A stretch of DNA of 64,000 bases. It comes from Congeria kusceri. Taxonomy: Eukaryota > Mollusca > Bivalvia > Myida > Dreissenidae. The stretch covers positions 372,001 to 436,000 of the forward strand of contig JAPFQT010000080.1 in NCBI GenBank assembly GCA_027627225.1. The letters run 5' to 3'. Positions 1 through 11,959 of the stretch are shown in pieces. The notes below the pieces were generated by a model. That model did no database searches. It had not been told where the DNA came from and saw nothing but the letters and a program-made list of their open reading frames with translations. How positions within the stretch are numbered: the stretch's first letter is position 1; every line of letters begins with the position of its first letter. Both the position numbers and the translations under genes were made by a program.

Positions 1-225
1 TGTGACACTGAACAGATGAAAAACCTGCCCTGCCTGCAATGAATTTTTAAAAGCATTAAAAGTATTACTTGGAAAGTGGATTAAGGCTGACCAGAGAACT
101 TTCTAAATGTTGCTGTCAGTCAAGTGAGACATTTTAATATAAATAATTGAAAATATATACTGCACACATTTCATACAGCTGAGTTCACGATAGAGACCTG
201 GATTTAAAACAGACACAGCATAAAT

Positions 226-469
226 GAGGCGTGTCATGGGATAATCGGGCTTAATGCATGTGCATTAAGTAACATCCCAGAGTAGACAGTGCAGTCCACA
301 CAGGCTAATCCGCAACGACACTTTCCGCCTACAGTGAATTTATCTATAAAAGAGACTACCATAAACGCGGAAAGTGCCATCCCCAATTAGCCTGTGTGGA
401 CTGCACTGTCTAATCCAGGATGACACTTTATGCAGATGCATTAAGCCCAGGTTTCCCACTAAACGCCTC
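226..469. repeat. GAGGCG-family MITE, copy 1
   Basis: Short inverted-repeat element that begins GAGGCGTGTC and ends with the reverse complement form ACGCCTC. It is flanked by a 4-bp direct repeat AAAT (222-225 and 470-473). Inside are the family landmarks: a cctgtg...cacagg palindrome near each end, a central 'tataaaagagact' segment and paired 'ggaaagtg/cactttcc' arms. It has no coding capacity. Seven more copies lie in this window. Confidence 0.85.
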
Positions 470-1179
470 AAATCATTTGTTCACATGCAGACTTTTGACA
501 AACAGCAACAACATATTAACACCACACACAATACAACTTTTCACAAACTATCACCATTACTACAATTATGTGAATTCTGCTTATTATCCGGTCTTTCTGC
601 AACTCATAATGAGTGACGTTCTAAAGCACATGCAATTTATCATAGCAATCGGAAGAGTAGCAGCTTTAAGGATGCAAATCACCAAGTTGTTCACACCATG
701 CAGCTCCATACAATCATGGATTAGGGTTGTCTGGGGACAGAGAAAACTGCCTGCAAAAGCCATGACCTGTCACTAATAACTGTTGATGGTCTATGTGGGC
801 AACGGAGAGGAGAACAAGGTCACATCCCTAGTGAGTCTCACATAATTTCATATATATTGCAGAATATTTGATAAATCGCTAGTGTACAATTTAGGACCAA
901 GTGGGCCTAGCTGTACAAATTGCTAATGTACAAAATACATTAGTATATACGTGTAAATTTCATGATTCAGAGCTGACTGTTACCGCACCAAATTCTACAC
1001 TTTTAATACTGTACAGCATGAAGATGTATTTTTCTCTAAAAGAAAGATGACACAGTCCTGTATAGGTCATTGGCCCAGAACTTATGAATCCTACGTACTG
1101 GAAGGTCAAACAGACATGTAGATTTGGGAGCTGTTTTAACACTTTAAAATGCAAACCCAACTGGACTTAAGTACAGTAA
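470..1179. other. No gene recognised
   Basis: Unique-looking AT-rich sequence. The short open frames here resemble no family I know. If the receptor-like gene on the minus strand continues past base 1, this is intron sequence. Confidence 0.5.
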
Positions 1180-1434
1180 CATAGAGAGGACATGAGAAAT
1201 ATTTTATTTAACACGTGCACACGTGATGCTTTCACGTGCGCACATATTAGCTACCATGTGTGCATGTGTTAATGATTACCATGTCCGCTCATGATACTTA
1301 ACATGTGCGCACATGATACTTAACACGTGTGCACGTGATTATTTACACGTGCGCACATGATAGCCAACACGTGCGCACGTTAAAGCATCACGTGTGCATG
1401 TGTTAAATAAAATATTTCTCAGGTCCCCTCTATG
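1180..1434. repeat. Inverted-repeat element packed with CACGTG motifs
   Basis: A 255-bp element whose left arm (1180 to about 1238) is the imperfect reverse complement of its right arm (about 1379-1434). Both arms contain the stretch 'gagaaatattttatttaaca' or its complement. The middle is a run of near-palindromic CACGTGYGCACGTG-like units separated by short AT linkers such as 'atgatacttaa'. No open frame is present. It is probably a non-autonomous DNA transposon; the target duplication is not clear. Confidence 0.75.
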
Positions 1435-1497
1435 CCGCCTTTCTTAAGTGATATACTCGAAAAAGAAAAAAATAGTGTGACAGTATCAGGAATGAAA

Positions 1498-1554
1498 AAT
1501 TGTTTAGTACTCAAAGGCAGATTGCCCTAATCTGCCTTTGAGTACTAAACAATT
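1498..1554. repeat. Perfect 26-bp stem hairpin with 5-nt loop
   Basis: Bases 1498-1523 are the exact reverse complement of 1529-1554, separated by the loop gccct. It could be a minimal MITE derivative or a transcribed hairpin. The stem is short for an animal microRNA precursor, so I do not call it one. Confidence 0.8.
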
Positions 1555-1559
1555 GTTTT

Positions 1560-1615
1560 ATTTTGTGATGGTCTGATTTGTCCTATTATTTTGTGATGGT
1601 CTAATTTTGCCTATT
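1560..1615. repeat. 28-bp tandem duplication
   Basis: Two adjacent 28-bp copies (1560-1587 and 1588-1615), each starting 'attttgtgatggtct' and differing at a few bases. They lie directly after the hairpin. Confidence 0.8.
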
Positions 1616-1754
1616 TAAAACGCTGCACAATTTTGTTATTTACTAGTGTTTATATTTTCATGGGCAGTAATTGAAGAGTATTCAAATTTTATCAGCCAAG
1701 TCTGTTTCTGTAACACTTGAGATAGCTTTGTCAAAGCATTGCAAGATGATTCAA

Positions 1755-2580
1755 AAACAAGAGCTGTCGGAGGACAGCGTGCTCAACTGTTCTATTACTT
1801 GTCAGAGTAACTGGCATTGTTTCTAAAACAAACTGTTTGGATAGTACGGGCCAATTAAACGAATTTATTTCATTCTCGAGTTACTGAGTGGAAAGCATTT
1901 TTCTAATTTTCATAACAGTGACCTGGACCTTGACCCCACCCACCCCATATGCAATCTCATGCAATATATCGCTAAACGGTATCTATAAACTGAGTTTCAT
2001 TAAACTATTTTAGATAATACTGAGCAGAAAATGTTTTCCGATTGTTATTTAGTGACATGGACACCACCCAACCCACCCCAAATGCAATCCCAAGTAAAGT
2101 AAACTATTGCTTAAGGGTATCTATGTATGAAGATTCATGCTAGAATTAGGGAGTGGAAATCAAAAGTTGACGCCCCCACCCCACCAGCTTGAATGTCAAA
2201 ATTTAGAAGTGTAAGAAGGCCCATAATTTTGACAAATTTCAAACTAGCATTATCAAAATTTACCTATGGGTTCATTTCAATATAGGGAATAAGTGTTTCG
2301 AGTTTGAATTAAATCCCTCAAGCCATTTCTGAGAAACTAGCCTACCGAACATTTTTATAACCTATCCAAATAGCTTATTTGTAAAATTTATAAGTGTAAA
2401 AACGCCCATTAATTTTACGAATTCCAAACTAGAGTTATCAAAATTGGCTTATGGATTCATTTTATTGTTTCAAATTTGAATGAAATCTCTCAAGCCATTC
2501 CTGAGAAACTAACTTACCGAAAACTTTAACCTAGCCCGGACGCCGACACCAGGCATCGAAAAGTTGAGCTAAAAATTCTT
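1755..2580 (+). repeat. Dispersed repeat starting 'aacaagagctgtc'
   Basis: The stretch begins 'aacaagagctgtcggagg' and ends 'aaaagttgagctaaaaat'. A second element (4037-4250) has matching ends, so these are two members of one family. Within it, 1915-2180 carries two degenerate units with 'gtgacctggac...ccacccaccccatatgcaat', related to repeats at 29955-30110 and, in the opposite orientation, 45485-46430. About 2200-2540 is a roughly 190-bp direct duplication containing 'aagccatt(t/c)ctgagaaact'. No coding potential is evident. Confidence 0.6.
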
Positions 2581-2904
2581 GTTTGATGCAACAATTGTCT
2601 AATCCTACATTTTGGAGAACTGGAAATAAAAACATCAATTTAACACAAATTAACATTAATATGCTTTTACAGGGAGGACAAATCCTTGTGAATTATTACA
2701 CAGAAATCACTCATAAGATTGCATATAAACTGAGATTTCCATTTCCATACAAATAAATTGCACAGAGAGATGATTATGCTAACATCTGCCAAAAAAGAAA
2801 CACAATACAGCAAAATGATTATTGTATGACATTACTTTACAACTTTCAATCTTTAAATGCTCTTGACAACAAGAACAAGATCTTGTGTTCGATAAACACA
2901 CATG

Positions 2905-3520
2905 CCCCATGCCCCCCCCCCAGTTATCGGTTAGTGCTGGACAGCCCACATGAATTATTCCAAGTCCAAATTAGGTCAAGTTCAAAGTATGGTTAGGTCA
3001 TATGGGTAGATTGAGAATGGTCCTAAGTAACAATTGTGTAAATGTCCAAGAGTTGTAGTAAGCGGTGTTGGTTCTAGACGAAACGGTAAAATCTATTTAA
3101 CCAACAAATGGCACTCTTGAATTATTATAAATCCAAACTAGGTCAAGATCAAAGTGATGTTGGGTGATATGGGTAGATCGGGGATGGTCATAAGCAATAA
3201 CCGTGTAAGTATCCAAGTGTTGTAGCCAGAGGTGTTGGTGCTAGACGAAAAGGCAACATCTAGTTAACCAAGAAACAGCCAATTTGAATTATTCTAAGTG
3301 CAAATTAGGTCAAGGTCAAGGTCGAAGTGAGGTTGAGTGATATGGATGGATAGGGAATGGTCATAAGCAACAACTGGGTAGATATCTAAGTGTTGTAGTA
3401 AGCAGTGTTGGTGCTAGACAAAACGGCAATATCTACTTAACCTTGTCACCGACGGAAGGACGGACAGACGGACGGACAGGACAATCACTATATGCATCCC
3501 ACATCAAGATGCCGGGGGCA
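2905..3520 (+). repeat. Degenerate ~165-bp tandem repeat, three units
   Basis: Three diverged units starting near 2945, 3108 and 3277 share 'ttgaattatt', 'aggtcaaggtcaaagt', 'gatatgggtaga' and 'agtgttgtagtaagc'. They are followed by a 'gacggacggacagg' tract and 'gatgccgggggcacaaaa', a typical molluscan repeat ending. Probably a dispersed non-coding element. Confidence 0.65.
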
Positions 3521-3612
3521 CAAAAAGACAATAATGGCAATAAATCCATGACGGTTCATATAAAATCATAAAACGAAATACAATGTACTAAATCTTTAAA
3601 GGACATATATGT

Positions 3613-3885
3613 AATATAAATGTAATATGTTGCTTGTAGTTTAAACAATATAAACGTAATATGTTGCTTATAGTTTAAACAATATAAATGTGTAATATGT
3701 TGCTTGTAGTTTAAAAAATATAAATGCAATATGTTGCTTGTGGTTTAAATAATATAAATGTAATATGCTGCTTGTGGTTTAAACAATATAAATGTAATAT
3801 GTTGCTTGTGGTTTAAACAATATAAATGTAATATGCTGCTTGTGGTTTAAACAATATAAATGTAATATGTTGCTTGTGGTTTATA
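3613..3885. repeat. Minisatellite, ~34-bp unit, eight copies
   Basis: Eight copies of a unit 'aatataaatgtaatatgttg' followed by 'cttgtggtttaaac', with small indels (the third copy carries an extra 'tg'). The later copies are more uniform than the earlier ones. Confidence 0.9.
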
Positions 3886-4036
3886 AGTGTATTATATTTA
3901 CATGCTTATGGAACAATTTGTATTTATTTTCAAAATCTTGTGTCATCTATACATCAAAAACAGGAACAGATTGATAAAATGTATAATAAAGGGGATGTCA
4001 TACATAACTTTCATTTTCTTTAAGTCAATTTAAATA

Positions 4037-4250
4037 ACAAGAGCTGTCTCAGGACAGTGTGCTCGCCTAGTAATATCACTTTGTCATAATTATGGGCCTT
4101 TGTCAGTTATCTTACATAATGACCCTGAAGACATGTGTGAAGTTTCAAATGAATATCTGTAGTACTGTAATTACAGAGATATGAAATTGTTGCAGGCAAA
4201 TGATAACCAGACGCAGTAGAACGGGTGAGTAGAAAAGTCGAGCTAAAATA
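4037..4250 (+). repeat. Short member of the 'aagagctgtc' repeat family
   Basis: Starts 'aacaagagctgtctcagg' and ends 'aaaagtcgagctaaaata', the same ends as the longer element at 1755-2580 but with a different interior. Confidence 0.55.
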
Positions 4251-7200
4251 TGCTTAATAATTGTTTTAGTGTAATAAAATCAGCAAATGTGTAGGTTTAA
4301 CACTGTTTTTTTTATTAATCTGAAGAATGAGAAAACATTATAGTAACATAAAGGTACTTTAAAAACTTATCATACACAAGTCTTCTGTGTGGCATGTTTT
4401 TTGCCAATTAAAAACTAATTGATGCCCCATTTGCTAATGTAATTGTGCAAAAACTGGTGATGAAAGGCGCTGGTTGCATGCAAAGTTCCATCATCTGGAA
4501 CACATGAAAAATATTGCCATTATTCTAGTCTTCAATTACTGCAAAATAGAAAGGCTCATATTGATTCCAAGAGAAGAGGACAGATAAATCAGAGATGTGC
4601 TGCTTTGTTTTGAAAAGTAATGTGATAGATTACAGATAATATGCTAGAAACAGAAAATTGGCCATACACAGAGAGTCTCCCAATATCATCTGGAAACAGA
4701 ATATAGCTTTTGTTTTTATAAGCATGTAATTAAAGCTGAACGTCTGTCAACAGTCTATATGTGTCTATGAATTGTTCCTTATGATGTAGATGCACTGAAG
4801 AACAAATTTAATTTTCGTAAATGTTAGAATCCAAATGGAGCCCTGTGAGAATTATTTCTTCTCTGGTTTACAGTTTTGTTAAAATTGTGAGATTTATTTT
4901 AGATGAAAAACATAAGGTTTAATAACAGTATAAACACATAGCACTCTATGCAAGTCACTATACATTCTGACCATTTTGTGTCTGAGACGTCAGACACTGT
5001 TATATTTAAATATGTAAATTATTCATGCTATTAAATACAACAACTTTAAGACGTCTTTTCATAAGTTGCATTCTGTTTACTGGTACACTTCAATCTTAAC
5101 AAACAAATAGAAGAATTTTCTCTATATTTTACTGCACTTAACTGAAATACCACTGAAATGGAAAGTACCACTGAAATGGCAAGTTAGTCCATATGGCTAA
5201 ACAAAATTAATGAATTGTTTCTCAGGCACTTTTTCCAACAAATCAGGAGGAAGGGGGAATTTTTTTGTATTGAAGTATTTTTGGTTTCTCCGACTCTTCT
5301 ACTGGCACTATGTAATGGCTTATTAACACAAGTAAATAAGTCCAAATTAAGGACAATTTTAAGTTTTAATAACAACATAAGCATCCCTTTTTATAAAATC
5401 TAAGATTTATTTATCACAAACGGTCATTTATGCAAGCTGACATAAAAAGACAATAAATTTGAATGTTCACAATTAACATAAGTGCCTTCAAATTGATCTA
5501 ACATCAGCATTAAAGTACTTCTGTTTATAGAATTAACTTTTCGTAATTCATATTTTTATAACTGTCAAAAATAGGAATTATTTTTGCAATAAATCACCAA
5601 TCTTTTTTGGAAAGGAAAATCAACACTTGTCAATGCAGCTGGCATTTTCGTCTGTTTCCATATGACATATCTTGAAACAGATTTTCTTCCAAAAATATGG
5701 AATGCTATTACACAAGCAAAAGCATCTACGAAACAAAATTTTAAATCAACAAATATACGATATTTATAAAGGTTCCCAATCGAATATCACTTTTTTTTCT
5801 TCAAAATTTACACAGTATTTCACAATTTGTGTATACCTGATTTTTATAATTAAATCAGACAAGAAGAAAGTTACTGGAAATACTGAAATCTCCAGCGGAT
5901 TACTCATCTTCCGCTATGTTACAATGGAGATTCGTTTAATTTTAAGCCGCTGTCCATAGGATCTAATTCAATACATCATAATTTTAATACTGGTAATAGT
6001 TCTTATGAACGTTTATGGTGTTTATTCGTCTGAAATTTGTTTCTTATTTACGAAAGGCATTGTTCAAAAGCACTTGGTACAAATGGAATATACTATAATG
6101 TACATGCTTGTTTACTCACGAGTCATCACCAGTTATCGCAAACAGAAAATCGACGATGGCAAGTTACCAAAATGTTAATAATTAACAGATTTCAATGCGT
6201 AGTTTTTGTATTTTGTTCGGTAACATGCCCATTAGAAACACTTTCTGCAAAACCCGGGCGTGATCATACAAAAATAGCTAATAAAAAAATGTGGGCATTA
6301 AATCAAATTCGGCCCATACAAAAATGTTGCGGCGCTGCCTGAGAAACAAATCATTAACCTTTTTTAGCCTAATGCTGAACAAAAATGAGATCGTGCTGAA
6401 TACATCGCATTAATGAATAGGCCAGGACTTTTTTATTTTACGGTTTACAAAACCGGCGAACGTAAATTTTCCGAAAGTGAAAAAAAAATATATATATATA
6501 ATTATGATTTTTTTTTACCGATGGGGGACGAAACGTTCAAATTTTCGAAATATTTTGAGTACGAATATAATAATTTGTTTTTGACGGTATCACACTGTGA
6601 TTGCCGATCGAGATCAACCAATTGTTCCGGAATTTCACGGACAATTTTTGTAAGCAAGGCGTCCGCCGTTGTTTATGTACATGTATGCCATGTAAAACCC
6701 GTGTTTTCTACAAAAGAGTGCGAAATGTCTGCTGAAACATGACGTCACGTTCCACGCATGGAAAGCGTACGTGTACCGATCATGTGCTTGACATACATAC
6801 AGGTCTTTAACATTTGACAACCAGGCACGATGTGCACGAGGAAAGTTTCCCGCCGTTTTTGCAGGAACAAAGCATGTATATAATATAAATATATTTTAAT
6901 CAAGATCTTTACAATTCACCATTTATTCAGTCAGTACTTTGTTCAACAGCTGTAACGATTAAAACAGTGTTAAAACACTAAAAACATGCCTATATGTTGA
7001 ATAAAAAAGGCTCCATCAGTAGATCGAGTGTAACCTAAAGATTCGAGAACGACGAGAATAGTGGGTTTGGACATGATGTCACTTTGTGAATGTGATGCGC
7101 ATTGGACATGAACATCCGGAAAAAATCATTACTTTCAGTTTCGCAACAACAATGATGCTTTTGCTTTTAAAAGGCTAGGGGTATGCCGTTCAAACGGTGA

Positions 7201-8819
7201 TGTTTCGTTTCTTTCATTTCGTTTAAACTTGTACAAAAAAACTGAAAACATCTTAGCCTTAATTTTAATAGCTAAAACGCACATAATAACGTCATCTGAC
7301 ACATGCCGCAAAAAAATTTGACGTACGGAGGGGATACCCCTCCCTAACCCACCCCTCTCGGGACGGGGACGCCTACAAAAATAATGTGGAAGGCACTGGA
7401 CGTATATTTTCAAGTGGCATTTGTAACAAATAATATCATTAGTAACACGATTTTCTTGCGGGCACATCAAAACGAGGATGTGGGGACAGGCAGCTTTGTC
7501 TCGTATAAACTTAAAAGAGAAAGTCATGGTTGCATTTTGTTGATGATATATATTTTCGCGACACAATAAGAATTTCTTATTTGCCTTGTATTTTGTTTCT
7601 GTCACAATTGTAATGCAATAATTTAACACACACTAGCAGTTCAGTTTATGTCTGATAAATTTCATATATACATGAAGGTTTCTCTTTTTTAATAAGAATT
7701 AAGACTTAATAAGAATCCAAACAATTAACGTCATATTATTTGGACTTTTCTCTTGATATAGTTAAATTTAATATGTTTTTCGAGACCTCACAGCAATTAT
7801 TTTCAAAATGTGCATTGTGTGGTTAGATTAAGCTCGTTTTGCAAGGTCTGTGTTTGGGCAGTTGTGGATTCCAGTCCTGCACAGGTTAGCTTGTCTTCTT
7901 TTAAAAAGTCATCTCACTTTACATTTTGTAAATCCATACAAGTATACAACTTTGTGGTAAAATCAATTTTAATGATGCTGTTAAAATATATGCAGGCATC
8001 TATTACACTTATTTACTCTGTAAAATTCATAAATACAAATGGTTCAACTGCATATGAAACATTGGTGTAATAAAACAGTTCATACCGTGTTTGACGTCTT
8101 ATTCTAACTTCACATAATAGTGTGTTTTAATGTTGATATTGTAATTAATTATAAATTGCTAACTGGAAATCGGTCGTTGTGTTAAGATTTGAACACTTCT
8201 TTTCTTTTTTTTCGACCTGCCAGTGGACATGTTGCCCAAAAAATTTTGTAAACCAGAAAATAAAAAAGGATTGGCCCTATCAACTTGTAAATAATGCCTT
8301 TCCAACCATAACCTTGACTTCAGTCTGTACTGACCTCCCCAAATGCTAGGGCACCCCAATAGTAACCTAAATGAGATCCCACTTTCTAATAATGTGTCCC
8401 CAAACAACTGCCCCTGCAATAAATGTTGTTTGAAAAGTAAATGCATCCCAGTATCCTTTTCAACTGAAAAAGAAGTATTAATGGTTGACCATTGTAATTT
8501 AATATCTTGGTTCAAGCTACCATAGCGGAATGCCGACCTGGTCAGTGGAACCCCATCATATTATCAAGACCCAACAACCATTTTATGCAATCTTGTTTAA
8601 CAACCTGTCCACCAGTTGCAATATACACAATGGGCACAAATCATTGCTACGATATTCTATAATTGGCGCCGCTATCTCTATGAGAACTGTCCTTGTCCGA
8701 TATGCATCACATGTACATGTGAAACTGACATTGTTGTCTGGCATTTCCAGTGTGAAGCGTGAGACTGTTGTATCTGCTACAAATTTCTATATGTGTCAAC
8801 TTATCGTCAACACTTACGC
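4251..8819. other. No gene recognised
   Basis: About 4.6 kb of AT-rich sequence. Open frames such as 6037-6342, 6413-6742 and 7135-7629 have no recognisable domain, no convincing splice context and composition like the surroundings. No minus-strand exon with the cysteine cluster expected for the missing half of the receptor's second ectodomain was found here. Confidence 0.5.
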
Positions 8820-9047
8820 AAATGATCAGTGGTGTCTGAGACAGGATCCATATTTGCAAATGATCAGTGGTGTCTGAGACAGGATCCATATTTGCAAATG
8901 ATCAGTGGTGTCTAAGACAGGATCCATATTTGCAAATGATCAGTGGTGTCTGAGACAGGATCCATAATTGCAAATGATCAGTGGTGTCTGAGACAGGATC
9001 CATATTTGCAAATGATCAGTGGTGTCTGAGACAGGATCCATATTTGC
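8820..9047. repeat. 38-bp tandem repeat, six copies
   Basis: Six head-to-tail copies of a 38-bp unit containing 'gatcagtggtgtctgagaca' and ggatccat. Only a few substitutions separate the copies, so the expansion is young. Confidence 0.95.
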
Positions 9048-9525
9048 TTTCAACTCTGACCGAATGACAATTTGATCTGATTCACTAGAAATCGATGAAA
9101 AAAAATCAAATGTCACTGCTTCAAATTAAAAGCAATTAAATCATGAATTTACTTGTCAGGGGCAGCAAAATCAATCTCTATATTGCCCAGCATGTCCCTA
9201 AGTACATTTCAACTTTGAACAAATGACAATTTGATCTGATTCACTAGAAATCAATGACAAAAAATCAAATGTCACTGCTTCAAATTAAAAACAATTAAAT
9301 CGTGAATTTACTTGTCAGGGGCAGCAAAAATCAATCTCTGTATTGCCCAGCATGTCCCTAAGTACATTTCAACTTTGAACGAATGACAATTTGATCTGAT
9401 TCACTATAAATCAATGACAAAAAATCAAATGTCACTGCTTCAAATTAAAAGCAATTAAATCATGAATTTACTTGTCAGGGGCAGCAAAATCAATCTCTGT
9501 ATTTCCCAGCATGTCCCTAAGTATG
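9048..9525. repeat. ~160-bp tandem repeat, three copies
   Basis: Three copies, starting near 9048, 9207 and 9367, share 'tgacaatttgatctgattca' and 'gtcaggggcagcaaaa'. They adjoin the 38-bp array directly. Confidence 0.9.
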
Positions 9526-9911
9526 GAAACCTATACTGTTGCACGTGAAACTTTCCAAGCATGTACCATACAATTACTGTACAGACAAGAGGCACTCTGC
9601 ATTTGTCAACAACTGACAAGTAGGGCAATCCTTGCTTGCATTACCAGTATATGGGACCAGTAAATCTGATGCCACAGTACAAAATGGCACCTTACCTTTA
9701 CTACCTATCTCTGTTTTTTATTATTAATTTTAGGTTTCAATTTTATTTTTATAGCATTGAACGTGTTGGATTCATTAGAGAAATATTTTGTTGTTATTTA
9801 ATTAAAGTACATTGATTTTGATTGTTCGGTTAGTTTTTGTACTGATTATTTTGTACACTTTGAGTTATAGTGCTGTGTTTTCCTGTCATATTTATTTTAT
9901 TAGGAACAGTG

Positions 9912-10169
9912 GAGGCGCGTCTTGGGAAAACCGGACTTAATGCATGTGCGTAGTGTCGTCCCGCATTAGCCTGTGCAGTCCGCAACGTTAATCCAGGACG
10001 GCACTTTCCGTCTACAGTGGATTTATGTTTAGAAGAGCCTTCCTTGAAACAGAAAATACCATAAAACCGGAAAGTGCCGTCCTGGATTAGCCTGTGCGGA
10101 CTGCACAGGCTAATCCGGGACTACACTTTACGCACATGCATTAAAACTGGTTTTCCCACAACGCGCCTC
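9912..10169. repeat. GAGGCG-family MITE, copy 2
   Basis: Near full-length copy running from GAGGCGCGTC to GCGCGCCTC with a 4-bp duplication AGTG on both sides (9908-9911 and 10170-10173). Internal palindromes match the other copies. Confidence 0.9.
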
Positions 10170-10173
10170 AGTG

Positions 10174-11958
10174 TATTAATATCAAAAGCCTTATTAAAGG
10201 GACTATACCCACAAAGGCTCGCTTACTAACTAAATTCCTGCACTCATTCAATAAAATATGGTATGAAATGACAACCTCTAAGTAGTGTACTGATGTGACG
10301 TCATTTCATGTTGACATCATTTCACCAAATAACGTCATGCGATTGGTCAATCAAAGAATATGTAGCCAATCAAAATGCTCAAAATGTTATCTTGCACATG
10401 TATAAGATAAAAATATTTGTAATGGCTGTATTACACGGCAAACAAGGTATAGCATGTATTAAAAAAATCTGACATTTGGCAATTAATTTTGGCATATCAT
10501 AAAGGTTAAAATCATGTACATAATTCTAATGATATCATGGAAAAATAGTTTGCGCTTTGTGAGAAAAAAATAACTGTAAAATTAAGGTCGTGTTTGTTTG
10601 GCCATTTTCTTGTTTACATTTTGACCTCAGAAGTATTAGTATATTGTACAACCATAGTTTGCCCATATAATTTTCACAAGTCAGTATAGCACAGATGGCT
10701 GGCAAATGTCATTTGTTCTTATGACTCCGATGCTGTGAGTTTGATACCCACTTTGGGTTTTCTTTTTTTTCAAAGCAGTTTAGTTTGTTTTGTTTTTAAA
10801 TAACAAAATCTAATAATGTAGCAAGTTCTTGATACTTAATGTAATTTTTACCCCATGTTTTGTCCATTTCTATAATAAAAAAACATTTGCATTGCTGTAG
10901 GATATAACTTTCTGTAAACATAGTCCCTCTCAGTATTAGAGGCCACTGGGAACAAGCTGAGAAGGAATACTGGGAACAAGCGGAGAAGGAATCTATTAAT
11001 CTTAATTTTCAATGCATGACTAAACTCTTTTTGAGCAAGATATTGTTCCATGCATGCAGTTAACAAACATCAATGAGATTACATTATTTACAGAAAATAA
11101 AACATGGAAACTTTGAACTGCAAATACCTCCCCTTGGGCTCAAGAGCTTTAAGCTGAAATGAATTTTTAGTAAATTATTTACGCTTTTGTGAACATGTTC
11201 TTTTGCAAGGTTTTTGATCGATGCAACTTAATATCTCATGTTTCTACATGTAAATCTTATGTTTGGATTTCATAGAGCATTGGGTTCACACTATTAAAGC
11301 CACTCAATATGCATGGAAAGAACAATAAATAGAACCATTATTGATAATAATATTTGTCGTTGTACAAGTTAAAAACATTCACAAAACACTGGTTTACAGT
11401 GAAGAATAATTAATGACTGCAATCGATTTAACTTTTTTTGTTTAATGAAAAGAATATAATGTCAGCCATGTAAAAAATATATCAAGTTTGATATTGTTCA
11501 AGCGAAACTCCTCTTCGGAACCCACGCTCCCTCAAATACACTATGCTTCTTGATCAGACTGTGGGAGATTAGGCTATCAAAACTTCCTACTCAGAAATAA
11601 TTAATGAGACATCTCATTGGTTCCATGTCAAAGACTGCATGGAAATTCAAACAATGAAACAACGCGTTATTAAAACTGTTACATGTAGACGGTGTTTACC
11701 ATATGTACCGTTATTCGGTCAATTAATAGTGGCTTTCCAGACTTCATTTTACATGTAATTTCATTGGTCAGCAGGTTGCTCATAAATATTCCTGAAAACG
11801 AACATTTGATAGCCAATTCTTCCACGGTATATAATGTAGTGATAACGGAATATATACCGTGGGTTTTGACGATGAGTGAAACTGAGCAGTCACATACTGT
11901 TCAACTTCAGTAACAGAAATAGTAAATTACAAATAATTACTGTCAAGTATTAAGGAAC
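10174..11958. other. No gene recognised; one CRE/CCAAT cluster
   Basis: AT-rich sequence without recognisable coding exons. Between 10296 and 10370 there is a palindromic TGACGTCA, a second ACGTCA, an ATTGG and a CCAAT within 75 bp, which may be a regulatory cluster or chance. A SINE-like 'gagtttgatacccac' at about 10737 is too weak to call. Confidence 0.4.
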
Positions 11959-11959
11959 C

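Noticed and set aside
450..520. Minus-strand cysteine cluster (CCCC...C) as the missing second half of receptor ectodomain 2
   Set aside because: The frame reads into a stop right after the cluster, lacks the expected GCW opening and Asn after the last Cys, and has no suitable acceptor.
10700..10770. tRNA or tRNA-derived SINE ('gagtttgatacccac' B-box-like motif)
   Set aside because: No cloverleaf can be folded by eye and the A-box is poor. A similar motif at 55255-55270 is equally weak.
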